Origin: Ga0077555 sp963761475
Lineage (GTDB): Bacteria; Pseudomonadota; Alphaproteobacteria; Rhizobiales; Hyphomicrobiaceae
Direction of reading: 5' to 3'
DNA: 64,000 nt
Assembly: GCA_963761475.1 (NCBI GenBank)
Contig: CAVXGT010000007.1
Span: 1-64,000 of the forward strand
Shown here one piece after another: positions 56,604 to 64,000 of the stretch (the first letter of the stretch is position 1; the number at the start of each line of letters is the position of its first letter). Both the position numbers and the translations under genes were made by a program. The notes beneath the pieces were generated by a model that was given only the letters and a program-made list of their open reading frames with translations, had not been told where the DNA came from and did no database searches.

Positions 56604-58211
56604 ATGAAGTTCACTGGCATGAGATCCATTGCTGGAGCCGCCTCTTTGGCGGTGCTGGCGACCACGTGTGCCATCCCGGCGGTGGCTCAAGGCACTTTGC
56701 GCATCGGTATGACGGCAAACGACGTGCCATTGACCTGGGGCCAACCCGACAACGGCTTCGAAGGCTACCGGTTTGTAGGCCTCACCCTCTACGATGCACT
56801 GATTAACTGGGACTTGACCACATCGGACAAGGCGTCCGGTCTTATTCCGGGGCTGGCCGAGAGCTGGTCTGTGGACGAGGCAGACAAGACCCGCTGGACC
56901 TTCAAGCTCCGCCAGGGCGTGAAGTTCCATGACGGCTCCGAGTTCGACGCCGACGCGGTTATCTTCAATTTTGAAAAGCTGTTCGACGAGAAATCGCCGC
57001 AATACAGCGCCCGTCAAGGTTCCCTCGTAAACTTCCGCATGCCCGGATATAAGGGCGTGAAGAAAGTGGACAAGTACACGGTGGAATTCACCACCAAGGA
57101 GCCCGATAGCTTCTTTCCCTTCCAGATCTGCTATTTCCTGATCGCTTCGCCCGCCCAATGGGCCAAGACCAAAGATTGGAACAAGTTCGCCCAGGAGCCC
57201 TCAGGCACCGGCCCCTTCAAACTCGAGAAACTGGCGGCTCGCGAGCGCTTGGAGTTGTTGCCGTTCAAGGAGCACTGGGACAAGACGCGCGTTCCAAAGC
57301 TCGAGAAGCTTCTTCTCTTGCCTCTGCCTGATCCAAGTGCACGCACTGCAGCTCTCCTGTCCGGCCAGGTCGATTGGATCGAGGCGCCCGCACCAGACGC
57401 CATTCCGCGCATCAAATCGCAGGGCATGGCAGTCGTCTCTAATGTCTACCCGCACGTCTGGCCTTGGCATTTCAGCCGCATCGAAGGCTCGCCCTGGAAC
57501 GACATCCGCGTGCGCAAGGCCGCCAATCTGGCGGTCGATCGGGCTGGCATCGTGCAGCTCCTCGGCGGCTTCGGCGTGCCGGCAACCGGCCATGTCGTAA
57601 AGGGCAGCGCCTGGTACGGGACGCCCAAGTTCGAGATCAAGACGGACGTGGCTGCAGCCAAGAAGCTATTGGCCGAAGCAGGCTTCACTCCCGACAAGCC
57701 GGTGAAGGTGAAGATGACCATCTCCGCCTCGGGCTCTGGCCAGATGCTGCCGTTGCAAATGAACGAGTACATCCAGCAGAACCTGAAGGATGTCGGCATT
57801 GACGTCGAATACAAGGTGGTCGAGTGGCAAGCCTTGCTGGACATCTGGCGTGCAGGCGCAAAGGCACCCCAGGCTGAAGGCTCCAATGGCGTCAACGTCT
57901 CCTACACCACCCAAGATCCGTTCAGCGCATTCACGCGCTTCCTGCGCTCCGACGTGCATGCCCCCAAGGGTGTCAACTTCGGCTTCTACTCAGACCCGGA
58001 GATGGACAAGCTTTTGAAGGAAGCTCAACTCACCTTCGACGCCAAGGCGCGCGACGAGGTGCTGGCCAAGGTGCACACCAAGGAAGTCGATGATGCACTC
58101 TTCCTGTGGGTCGTCCATGACGTGGCACCGCGAGCCATGGCGCCCAAGGTCAAGGGCTTCGTGCAGTCGCAGAACTGGTTCCAGAGCCTCAGCGGCGTCT
58201 ACATCAAGTGA
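56604..58211 (+). CDS. ABC importer periplasmic binding protein, family 5 (peptide/nickel type)
   Basis: The 535-residue product has a signal peptide (residues 1-28, ending PAVAQ). The SBP family 5 pattern includes LTLYDALINWDLTTSDKASG, WTFKLRQGVKFHDGSEFDAD, SGTGPFKLEKLAARERLELL and VRKAANLAVDRAGIVQLLGG. I use ATG 56604; the frame extends upstream without signal-peptide character. It opens a five-gene transport operon and sets the substrate specificity, which cannot be read from the sequence. Confidence 0.92.
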   Translation: MKFTGMRSIAGAASLAVLATTCAIPAVAQGTLRIGMTANDVPLTWGQPDNGFEGYRFVGLTLYDALINWDLTTSDKASGLIPGLAESWSVDEADKTRWTFKLRQGVKFHDGSEFDADAVIFNFEKLFDEKSPQYSARQGSLVNFRMPGYKGVKKVDKYTVEFTTKEPDSFFPFQICYFLIASPAQWAKTKDWNKFAQEPSGTGPFKLEKLAARERLELLPFKEHWDKTRVPKLEKLLLLPLPDPSARTAALLSGQVDWIEAPAPDAIPRIKSQGMAVVSNVYPHVWPWHFSRIEGSPWNDIRVRKAANLAVDRAGIVQLLGGFGVPATGHVVKGSAWYGTPKFEIKTDVAAAKKLLAEAGFTPDKPVKVKMTISASGSGQMLPLQMNEYIQQNLKDVGIDVEYKVVEWQALLDIWRAGAKAPQAEGSNGVNVSYTTQDPFSAFTRFLRSDVHAPKGVNFGFYSDPEMDKLLKEAQLTFDAKARDEVLAKVHTKEVDDALFLWVVHDVAPRAMAPKVKGFVQSQNWFQSLSGVYIK

Positions 58212-58221
58212 CGTCATAGGA

Positions 58222-58251
58222 AGCAGGCGTGCCCGCGGGCAGGCCTGCTTT
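58222..58251 (+). other. intercistronic hairpin after the binding-protein gene
   Basis: AAGCAGGC and GCCTGCTT form an 8-bp stem around a G+C-rich loop that itself contains GCCCGCGGGC. It lies 10 bases after the SBP stop. Such stem-loops often stabilise the SBP message and lower downstream expression relative to the binding protein. Confidence 0.55.
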
Positions 58252-58294
58252 CGCCTTCCGTCTCCGTGCGACGGATCGAAAGGACCATGCAATC

Positions 58295-59248
58295 ATGCTT
58301 GGCTATATCCTGAGGCGTCTGCTTTATGCCGTGCCGATCTCTCTTGGCGTGACGATGCTGGTGTTCGCGCTGGTGCACATCGCACCTGGTGATCCACTCA
58401 ACGCTGTGGTCGGTGGCGATGCCCCGGCATCGGTCGTCGAGAAGTTGAAAGCGGACTACGGCTTCGACAAGCCGCTGCCGGTCCAATACGTGCGCTGGCT
58501 CGGCCGTGCGTTGTCCGGAGACCTCGGTTTGTCTGTCGTCAACAATCAGCCGGTGGCCCAAGCGCTTGCCAACGCCGTGCCCAACACCTTGATGCTGGCA
58601 GTGGTGGCAACGTCGTTCGGGTTCGCGCTTGGTGCGTTGCTCGGCGGTCTCGCCGGATATTTCCAAGGCACATGGGTCGACAAGTTCGCCACCGGTTTCG
58701 GCGTAGCCGGCGTGTCGGTCCCACACTACTGGCTGGGCATCGTCCTGGTCATCATCTTCGCCGTCGAGCTGCAGGTGCTGCCGGCAACGGGCATCGGACC
58801 CGGCGGTTCAGATGGCTGGAAATGGGACTGGGCCCACATACGCCACTTGATCTTGCCGTCAATCACCCTATCCGTCATTCCGTGCGGAATCATTACGCGA
58901 ACGGTGCGCGCAACGGTGGCCGAGGTGCTGAGCCAGGAGTTCGTTCAGGCTTTGCGTGCCAAGGGTCTCATGCACGGACGTATCATGCTGCACATCGTGA
59001 AGAACGTGGCTCCAACCGTGCTCGCTGTCATGGGATTGCAGCTCGGTTACCTGCTTGGGGGCTCGATTCTTGTCGAGACCGTCTTCAATTGGCCAGGAAC
59101 CGGCTACTTGCTCAACGATGCAATCTTCCGGCGTGACATCCCGATGCTGCAAGGCACGATCCTTGTCTTGGCCCTCTTCTTCGTCGCACTCAATCTCCTT
59201 GTCGACGTTATGCAGACGCTCGTCGATCCACGCATGCGCCGGAGCTAG
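58295..59248 (+). CDS. ABC importer permease, DppB/OppB type
   Basis: The 317-residue product has six membrane segments (MLGYILRRLLYAVPISLGVT at the start, GTVRATV-like coupling segment, then TGYLLNDAIFRRDIPMLQGT). The EAA-like motif is at QEFVQALRAKGLMHGRIMLH. ATG 58295 follows GAAAGGACC. It pairs with the next permease. Intact. Confidence 0.93.
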   Translation: MLGYILRRLLYAVPISLGVTMLVFALVHIAPGDPLNAVVGGDAPASVVEKLKADYGFDKPLPVQYVRWLGRALSGDLGLSVVNNQPVAQALANAVPNTLMLAVVATSFGFALGALLGGLAGYFQGTWVDKFATGFGVAGVSVPHYWLGIVLVIIFAVELQVLPATGIGPGGSDGWKWDWAHIRHLILPSITLSVIPCGIITRTVRATVAEVLSQEFVQALRAKGLMHGRIMLHIVKNVAPTVLAVMGLQLGYLLGGSILVETVFNWPGTGYLLNDAIFRRDIPMLQGTILVLALFFVALNLLVDVMQTLVDPRMRRS

Positions 59249-59252
59249 ATCC

Positions 59253-60152
59253 ATGAACATCATCACGCCGGCAGCGCCGGCAAGCATCGACGTCGGCCAG
59301 GTGGCGATGCAGTCGCGGGGGTACTGGACGACAGTCTTCGAGCGCCTCGCGCGCGACCGCGTCACCCTGCTGTTCACAGGCATCGTCATACTGATTGTCC
59401 TCAGTGCCGTTCTGGCAGACGTGCTGGCGCCACACGATCCCTACAAGGCCAGCATGATCAAGAGGCTGAAGCCTGTAGGCACGACAGGGCATTTGCTTGG
59501 CACCGACGAGACTGGTCGCGATATGTTGAGCCGCCTCCTCCACGGCGGCAGGTTGTCCCTCTTCATGGGCATCGCCCCGGTCCTCGCGGCCCTTGCCATT
59601 GGCGGCTCGCTTGGCGTCATCGCTGGCTTCGTCGGCGGGCTCACCAACATGATTATCATGCGTGCCATGGATGTGTTCTACGCGTTTCCATCAGTCCTGC
59701 TCGCCATCGCGATTTCCGGAGCACTGGGCGCCGGCATCGTCAACGCGATCCTTTCGCTTACCCTGGTCTTCATTCCACCGCTGGCCCGTGTCGCAGAAAG
59801 CGTGACGACGCAGGTGCGCAACCTCGACTATGTCGAAGCCGCGCGCGCATCCGGCGCTCGCACCGGCACAATCATCCGCGTTCACGTGCTTTCGAACGTC
59901 CTCGGCGCCATATTCATCTATGCCACCAGCCTGATCAGCGTCTCGATCATTTTGGCTTCCGGCCTCTCGTTCCTTGGCCTCGGCGTCAAGCCGCCTGAGC
60001 CCGAGTGGGGGCTGATGTTGAATACTCTGCGCCAGGCCATCTACATCAATCCGCTGCTGGCGGCGTTGCCAGGCGTGATGATTTTCGTGACTTCGCTGAG
60101 CTTCAATCTGGTCAGCGATGGCTTGCGTCAGGCCATGGACATTCGGATGTAG
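59253..60152 (+). CDS. ABC importer permease, DppC/OppC type
   Basis: The 299-residue product has an N-terminal extension and helices (RVTLLFTGIVILIVLSAVLA), the conserved HLLGTDETGRDMLSRLLHGG, and the EAA-like coupling motif LDYVEAARASGARTGTIIRV. ATG 59253 is 4 bases after the DppB-type stop, so it is tightly coupled. Intact. Confidence 0.93.
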   Translation: MNIITPAAPASIDVGQVAMQSRGYWTTVFERLARDRVTLLFTGIVILIVLSAVLADVLAPHDPYKASMIKRLKPVGTTGHLLGTDETGRDMLSRLLHGGRLSLFMGIAPVLAALAIGGSLGVIAGFVGGLTNMIIMRAMDVFYAFPSVLLAIAISGALGAGIVNAILSLTLVFIPPLARVAESVTTQVRNLDYVEAARASGARTGTIIRVHVLSNVLGAIFIYATSLISVSIILASGLSFLGLGVKPPEPEWGLMLNTLRQAIYINPLLAALPGVMIFVTSLSFNLVSDGLRQAMDIRM

Positions 60153-60163
60153 GGAGGCGGGCC

Positions 60164-61212
60164 ATGGTGACATCGGTCGAACTTGAACTGGATGCTGGCA
60201 AGAAGCGCAACTTGGTCGAGGTCAACGATCTCAAGAAGCATTTCCCGATCCGTGGTGGCATGCTCAATCGCAGGATCGCGAGTGTGCAGGCTGTCGATGG
60301 CGTGAGCTTCGAGGTGCGTCGTGGTGAGACGCTGGGGATCGTCGGTGAATCGGGATGCGGCAAGTCCACGACAGCCCGCCTGCTGATGCGATTGATGGAG
60401 CCGGACGGCGGCGACGTCGTCATCGATGGCCAGAAGGTCGGGCCCGCGGGACTGGGCTTGCGCGACATGCGCCGCCGCATGCAGATGGTGTTCCAGGATT
60501 CTATTCCTCGCTCAATCCGCGCTTGACGATCGAGGATACGATTGCGTTCGGACCGATTGTCCATGGACTGCCCCCCGCCCAGGCCAAAGCGCGTGCGCGG
60601 GAATTGCTGGCGAAGGTCGGCCTGGAGCCAAATCTCTTCATTCGGCGCTATCCCCACGAGTTGTCCGGTGGCCAGCGTCAGCGCATCAATATCGCCCGCG
60701 CCCTGGCGCTCGAGCCGGAGATCGTCATTCTCGACGAGGCCGTCTCGGCCCTCGACAAGTCCGTCGAGGCTCAGGTGTTGAACCTGCTGATGGATCTCAA
60801 GCGTGAGTTCAAGCTGACCTACATCTTCATCAGCCATGACCTCAACGTGGTGAACTACGTGAGCGACCGCGTGCTGGTCATGTATCTGGGAAAGATCGTG
60901 GAGATCGGCCCTGTCGATGTCATCTACGATGCGCCGCGTCACCCCTACACCAAGGCGTTGTTATCGGCGATGCCATCGATGAATCCGGACGCCAGGGCAG
61001 AGCAGGCACCGATAGCGGGCGATCCGCCCAATCCGATCAATCCGCCACCGGGATGCCGGTTTCACACGCGATGTCCTCTTGTCGGCGATGTTTGCCGTCA
61101 CAAGGAACCGCATTTGGCGACGGACGCGGCCGTGCCATCGCGCCTGATAGCCTGCCATGCTACCGATCCGGCATCAGGCCACCGCGCGACGTCGACGGGA
61201 GCAAAGCCATGA
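60164..61212 (+). pseudogene. ABC importer ATPase, OppF/DppF type, with a single-base frameshift
   Basis: The N-terminal half from ATG 60164 carries Walker A IVGESGCGKSTTARLLMRLM and the Q loop (MVFQDS). The frame then breaks near 60502, where one base is missing before TATTCCTCGCTCAATCC. It continues in another frame with SSLNPRLTIEDTIAFGPIVH, signature LSGGQRQRINIARALALEPE, Walker B VILDEAVSALD and the oligopeptide-ATPase C terminus (GCRFHTRCPL). The first frame ends at 60526 after an unrelated tail. All other importer genes are intact, so either this importer is dead or the base is a sequencing error. Confidence 0.9.
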
Positions 61213-62234
61213 CAGACACTCGCCCACCCCTCGTCCATGTCCGGGACTTGGATGTCGCTTTCCATGCGCGCGATTCGGTGGCCCACGCCGTCAATGGCGT
61301 CAGCTTCGATCTCGAGCGGGGCGAAGTCCTCTGCATTCTCGGAGAATCCGGATCCGGGAAATCCGTGACGATGCGGGCACTGATGCGCTTGCTGCCAGAA
61401 CACAAGACGCGTATCGCCGGCCGGATCAAGGTCGATGGGCACGACATACTCTCGCTCGACGAAGCGTCGATGGCAGCCTTGCGAGGCCCGACCGTGGCAA
61501 TGATCTTCCAGGAGCCGATGACGGCCTTCGATCCTGTGTTCACCATTGGCGAACAGATCACCGAGACCATCCGTCGCCACGAGCCCGTGAGCGAAGGCGA
61601 AGCACGCCGGCGCGCGCTCGAGCTGCTGGAGATGGTCCAGATACCCTCGCCGAAGCGGCGACTTGAAAATTATCCCTTCGAGATGTCCGGTGGAATGCGA
61701 CAGCGGGCGATGATTGCGCTTGCGCTGTCGTGTCGACCGAGCCTGCTGCTGGCCGATGAGCCGACGACAGCGCTCGATGCGACCGTGCAGATCCAGATCC
61801 TCCTGTTGCTGCGCCAGCTGCAGAAGGACCTCGGCATGGCCGTCATTTTCGTGACGCATGATATCGGTGTCGCCATCGAGATCGCAGATCGCATCGCCGT
61901 GATGTATGCGGGCCGGTTTGTCGAGTCCGGGCCATTGCGCAGCGTCGTTGGCCAGCCGGCCCATCCCTATACGCGCGGGCTCATGGGATCGACAGTCAAA
62001 CGCGGAATGCGCGGCGCCAGGCTGCAGGCCATCGACGGTTCGCCGCCGGATCTCACACGCCTGCCGGCAGGCTGCGCGTTTGCACCCCGCTGCGCCTCGG
62101 CTCGCAGCCCTTGCCATGCGGCCCCGCCGCAGCCAAGACTTGTCGGGCCGGATCATGCGGCAGCATGCATCCTGGCCGGAGCGGAGCCCTTCGCGGGCAG
62201 CACTGACCCGGTTGCGATGACGCCAGCCTCCTGA
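61209..62234 (+). CDS. ABC importer ATPase, OppD/DppD type
   Basis: The 341-residue product has Walker A ILGESGSGKSVTMRALMRLL, Q loop IFQEPMTAFDPVFTIGEQIT, signature MSGGMRQRAMIALALSCRPS, Walker B LLLADEPTTALD and the C-terminal oligopeptide extension (LPAGCAFAPRCASARSPC). ATG 61209 overlaps the previous stop as ATGA. Substrate predictions cannot be made from the ATPase. Confidence 0.93.
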   Translation: MTDTRPPLVHVRDLDVAFHARDSVAHAVNGVSFDLERGEVLCILGESGSGKSVTMRALMRLLPEHKTRIAGRIKVDGHDILSLDEASMAALRGPTVAMIFQEPMTAFDPVFTIGEQITETIRRHEPVSEGEARRRALELLEMVQIPSPKRRLENYPFEMSGGMRQRAMIALALSCRPSLLLADEPTTALDATVQIQILLLLRQLQKDLGMAVIFVTHDIGVAIEIADRIAVMYAGRFVESGPLRSVVGQPAHPYTRGLMGSTVKRGMRGARLQAIDGSPPDLTRLPAGCAFAPRCASARSPCHAAPPQPRLVGPDHAAACILAGAEPFAGSTDPVAMTPAS

Positions 62235-62309
62235 CGTCGACGATCAGGCCGGTGGCAACGACGGGCAATGGCAACGTGGTCGAATTGGACGAGGGGACGA
62301 GAGCCAACC

Positions 62310-62723
62310 ATGTCACAGATCCGCTTGAAGGCCGGTCCATTCGAATTCCTTGGAACATTCGAAGAGAAACATGCGCCCAAGACCTGCGCAGCCTTTCGTC
62401 GACATCTGCCGTTCAGTGGAAAAATTGTGCACGTGCGATGGAGCGGCGAAGGCGTCTGGATGCCGCTTGGCGACCTCGACTTCGGCGTCGGCTTCGAGAA
62501 CAACACCTGTTACCCCTCGCCCGGCCAGATCATTCTCTATCCCGGAGGCGTCAGCGAGACCGAGATTCTGCTCGCTTACGGCCACGTCAATTTCGCCTCC
62601 AAGGCCGGCCAACTCTCGGGCAATCATTTCATCACGCTGCATTCGGGGCTCGACAACCTCAATGCTCTGGGGCGCCGCACATTGTGGGAGGGCGCACAGG
62701 ACATGACGTTCGAGGTTGCTTGA
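62310..62723 (+). CDS. DUF3830-family cyclophilin-like protein
   Basis: The 137-residue product matches the DUF3830 pattern: APKTCAAFRRHLPFSGKIVH, VRWSGEGVWMPLGDLDFGVG, YPSPGQIILYPGGVSETEIL and GQLSGNHFITLHSGLDNL. The fold is cyclophilin-like. These genes often sit beside peptide-type ABC importers and amidases, as here, and may process the transported compound. It has no signal peptide and is intact. Confidence 0.85.
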   Translation: MSQIRLKAGPFEFLGTFEEKHAPKTCAAFRRHLPFSGKIVHVRWSGEGVWMPLGDLDFGVGFENNTCYPSPGQIILYPGGVSETEILLAYGHVNFASKAGQLSGNHFITLHSGLDNLNALGRRTLWEGAQDMTFEVA

Positions 62724-62860
62724 CGGCGGATGCAACAAGGAGGTCCAGGAGACAGGCATTCGGACCGTGCAATGCCATGTCTGCGCCTGACTGAGTGAAA
62801 TCGGGGCTGAGCTGCAACTCCTGTAGTCACGCGATTCGGCACCGACCGACCGTCACCCCT

Positions 62861-63329
62861 CGGGATCCGCTGCCGACAAGAGCCATCTCCCAAGCATGGC
62901 AAATTCGGTGAGCGCGACAACGGCTCCCAGCCCTTGCCGCACCCGTAAGGCTTGGGGCTGGTCCATGCCATCCAGCACACGAACGATCGTGGCGAGCACA
63001 GCCAGCGGCCCTGCCGACAGCGACTGGCCTTAGTCAACCAGAATGCCGAAGACCAGGACGGAAAGTGCAAATACCGGTCTCGTCGGTCGGCAATTCGATG
63101 CAGCTAGCGCCCATGTAGGCGCCGAGGCGCATCAATACGACGAGGCAGACTGGCAAGGCCCAAGGGGCGGTTCCCCTGCGACCGCTGCAAACATGACGGC
63201 CGCGACCATGGCCAGCGCATGATCCCGACAGCCGATGGGATGCACAATGTCATGCGCGATGGCGTGCGAGCGCCCGGCACCCTCGTCGGCAGACATATCG
63301 CCGATTTGCAGCACGAAGCTGAAGAGCAC
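62861..63329 (-). pseudogene. decayed gene for a small membrane protein
   Basis: Minus-strand pieces in different frames give hydrophobic coding-like stretches: DHALAMVAAVMFAAVAGEPP, VCLVVLMRLGAYMGASCIEL, FALSVLVFGILVD and QALRVRQGLGAVVALTEFAM. At least three frame changes or stops are needed, so it is not functional. The family is not recognised. The rest of 62724-63393 holds nothing clear. Confidence 0.35.
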
Positions 63330-63393
63330 CGCGTCTCCCGGCGGGGGCCAGAAGCCGCATCGGTCCCGTCACCCGCAGGCCGGCCGGCAGCTG

Positions 63394-64000
63394 TCAGCCG
63401 CGCCCCGGCAAGGGTGTGCCCCCGGTATTCCCCGGCAACTTGTTGGCAATGGCAATCACGATCGATGTGAGCACCAGCATCAGCAGACCCAACACGGCAA
63501 TCGCACCGAGATCCCCGCTCTCCTTCAGATCGAAGATCAGCACCGACAGGACCTTCGTGTCCGACGTGAACAGGATCACGGCCGCCGAAAGCTCGCGGAT
63601 GACGGCAACGAAGATGAAGCACCATGTCGCAATGACGCCCGATCGCAGCAGCGGGGCGGTGATGTCGAACAGCGACCGCAGCCGGCTCGCGCCCAGAATG
63701 CGGCTCGCCTCCTCCAGTTCTGGGTGCACCGCATGAAACGCCGACTGTAGCTGCTGGTATGCGGCTGGCAGCTCGATGGTCACGTAGGCGATCAATAGGA
63801 TCCACAGCGTTCCATAGAGCACCAGTGGCGGCCGCGTGTAGGCCAGGAACAGCCCGACACCCAGTACGATGCCGGGAATGGCGATGGGCGCAGTGGCCAG
63901 GAAGCCCAGGATCTGCGCCCCGCGAATAGCGCGCCGGGCCGTAGCATAGGCGATGATCAGGGCGAGCAGCGTGCCCACTGTCGCAGACAGCGTGCCGAGC
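63394..64000 (-). CDS. ABC transporter permease (iron(III)/2-aminoethylphosphonate type), C-terminal part, runs off the right edge
   Basis: The visible 202 residues form the last third of an AfuB/FbpB-like two-domain permease, with IAYATARRAIRGAQILGFLA, the EAA-type loop ELEEASRILGASRLRSLFDI and several membrane helices. The frame is open at the window edge, and an apparent start at 63978 is internal. The gene's partners must lie to the right. It is convergent with the DUF3830 gene and so is not part of that operon. Confidence 0.82.
   Translation of the reverse strand, partial: LGTLSATVGTLLALIIAYATARRAIRGAQILGFLATAPIAIPGIVLGVGLFLAYTRPPLVLYGTLWILLIAYVTIELPAAYQQLQSAFHAVHPELEEASRILGASRLRSLFDITAPLLRSGVIATWCFIFVAVIRELSAAVILFTSDTKVLSVLIFDLKESGDLGAIAVLGLLMLVLTSIVIAIANKLPGNTGGTPLPGRG

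Overview
The window is about 63-65% G+C DNA from an alphaproteobacterium. Order Hyphomicrobiales (Rhizobiales) is my best guess, from the IS families, the tRNA-Arg(CCT) integration site, DUF3830 and CaiB/BaiF type catabolic genes, and a copper ATPase with YHS domains. The sequence does not identify the species. It splits at position 29020 into two very different halves.

Left half (1-29020): the right part of a genomic island or integrative element. Its right boundary is visible. The 3' part of a tRNA-Arg(CCT) gene (28975-29020) is an attachment-site copy, and next to it is a tyrosine integrase (27591-28817) transcribed into the element. Behind the integrase lies a satellite-like module: a small HTH-like gene, an AlpA-type regulator, a primase N-terminal-type protein and a TOPRIM-DUF927 protein, followed by small genes of unknown function. 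The far left (1-4.5 kb) holds a second module: an HTH protein, an array of 13-bp palindromes, a dif-like site and a XerC/D-like recombinase, plus tiny exported repeat proteins. In between are insertion sequences and wreckage. An IS256 element is split by an IS1182 element, which is itself split by an IS21 element (5.2-10.9 kb). There are also IS5, IS1182, IS1595 and ISL3 copies, a 52-bp palindromic insertion, and scraps of a type I restriction HsdR gene and of a helicase-associated-domain gene. Cargo that looks intact includes a lipase-like hydrolase with an overlapping small ORF and a two-gene operon of unknown function (13688-15680).

Right half (29021-64000): after two IS scars comes a catabolic and transport region. 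It begins with EamA and MFS exporters, some broken, and a decayed old-yellow-enzyme gene. An enzyme cluster follows (34.2-50 kb): GMC oxidoreductase, glutathione transferase, SnoaL-like protein, M19 dipeptidase homologue, GAF protein, SDR dehydrogenase, CaiB/BaiF CoA-transferase, EthD-like protein, SelA-like PLP enzyme, molybdopterin oxidoreductase, alpha/beta hydrolase, Gfo/Idh/MocA oxidoreductase and HpcH/HpaI aldolase. The composition suggests breakdown of an organic substrate through CoA and 2-oxo-acid intermediates. The substrate cannot be read from the sequence. Next are a NYN/LOTUS protein and a compact copper module (csoR, operator, copA, membrane protein, multicopper oxidase scrap). 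The last part is an M20 amidase/carbamoylase next to a complete peptide-type ABC importer (SBP, two permeases, two ATPases) and a DUF3830 protein. A partial iron-type ABC permease runs off the right edge.

Several otherwise good genes carry exactly one frameshift or stop: a Crp/Fnr regulator, an EamA exporter, an MFS exporter, an alpha/beta hydrolase and one ABC ATPase. One lies in a C7 run. This may be real decay or assembly error, and reads are needed to decide.
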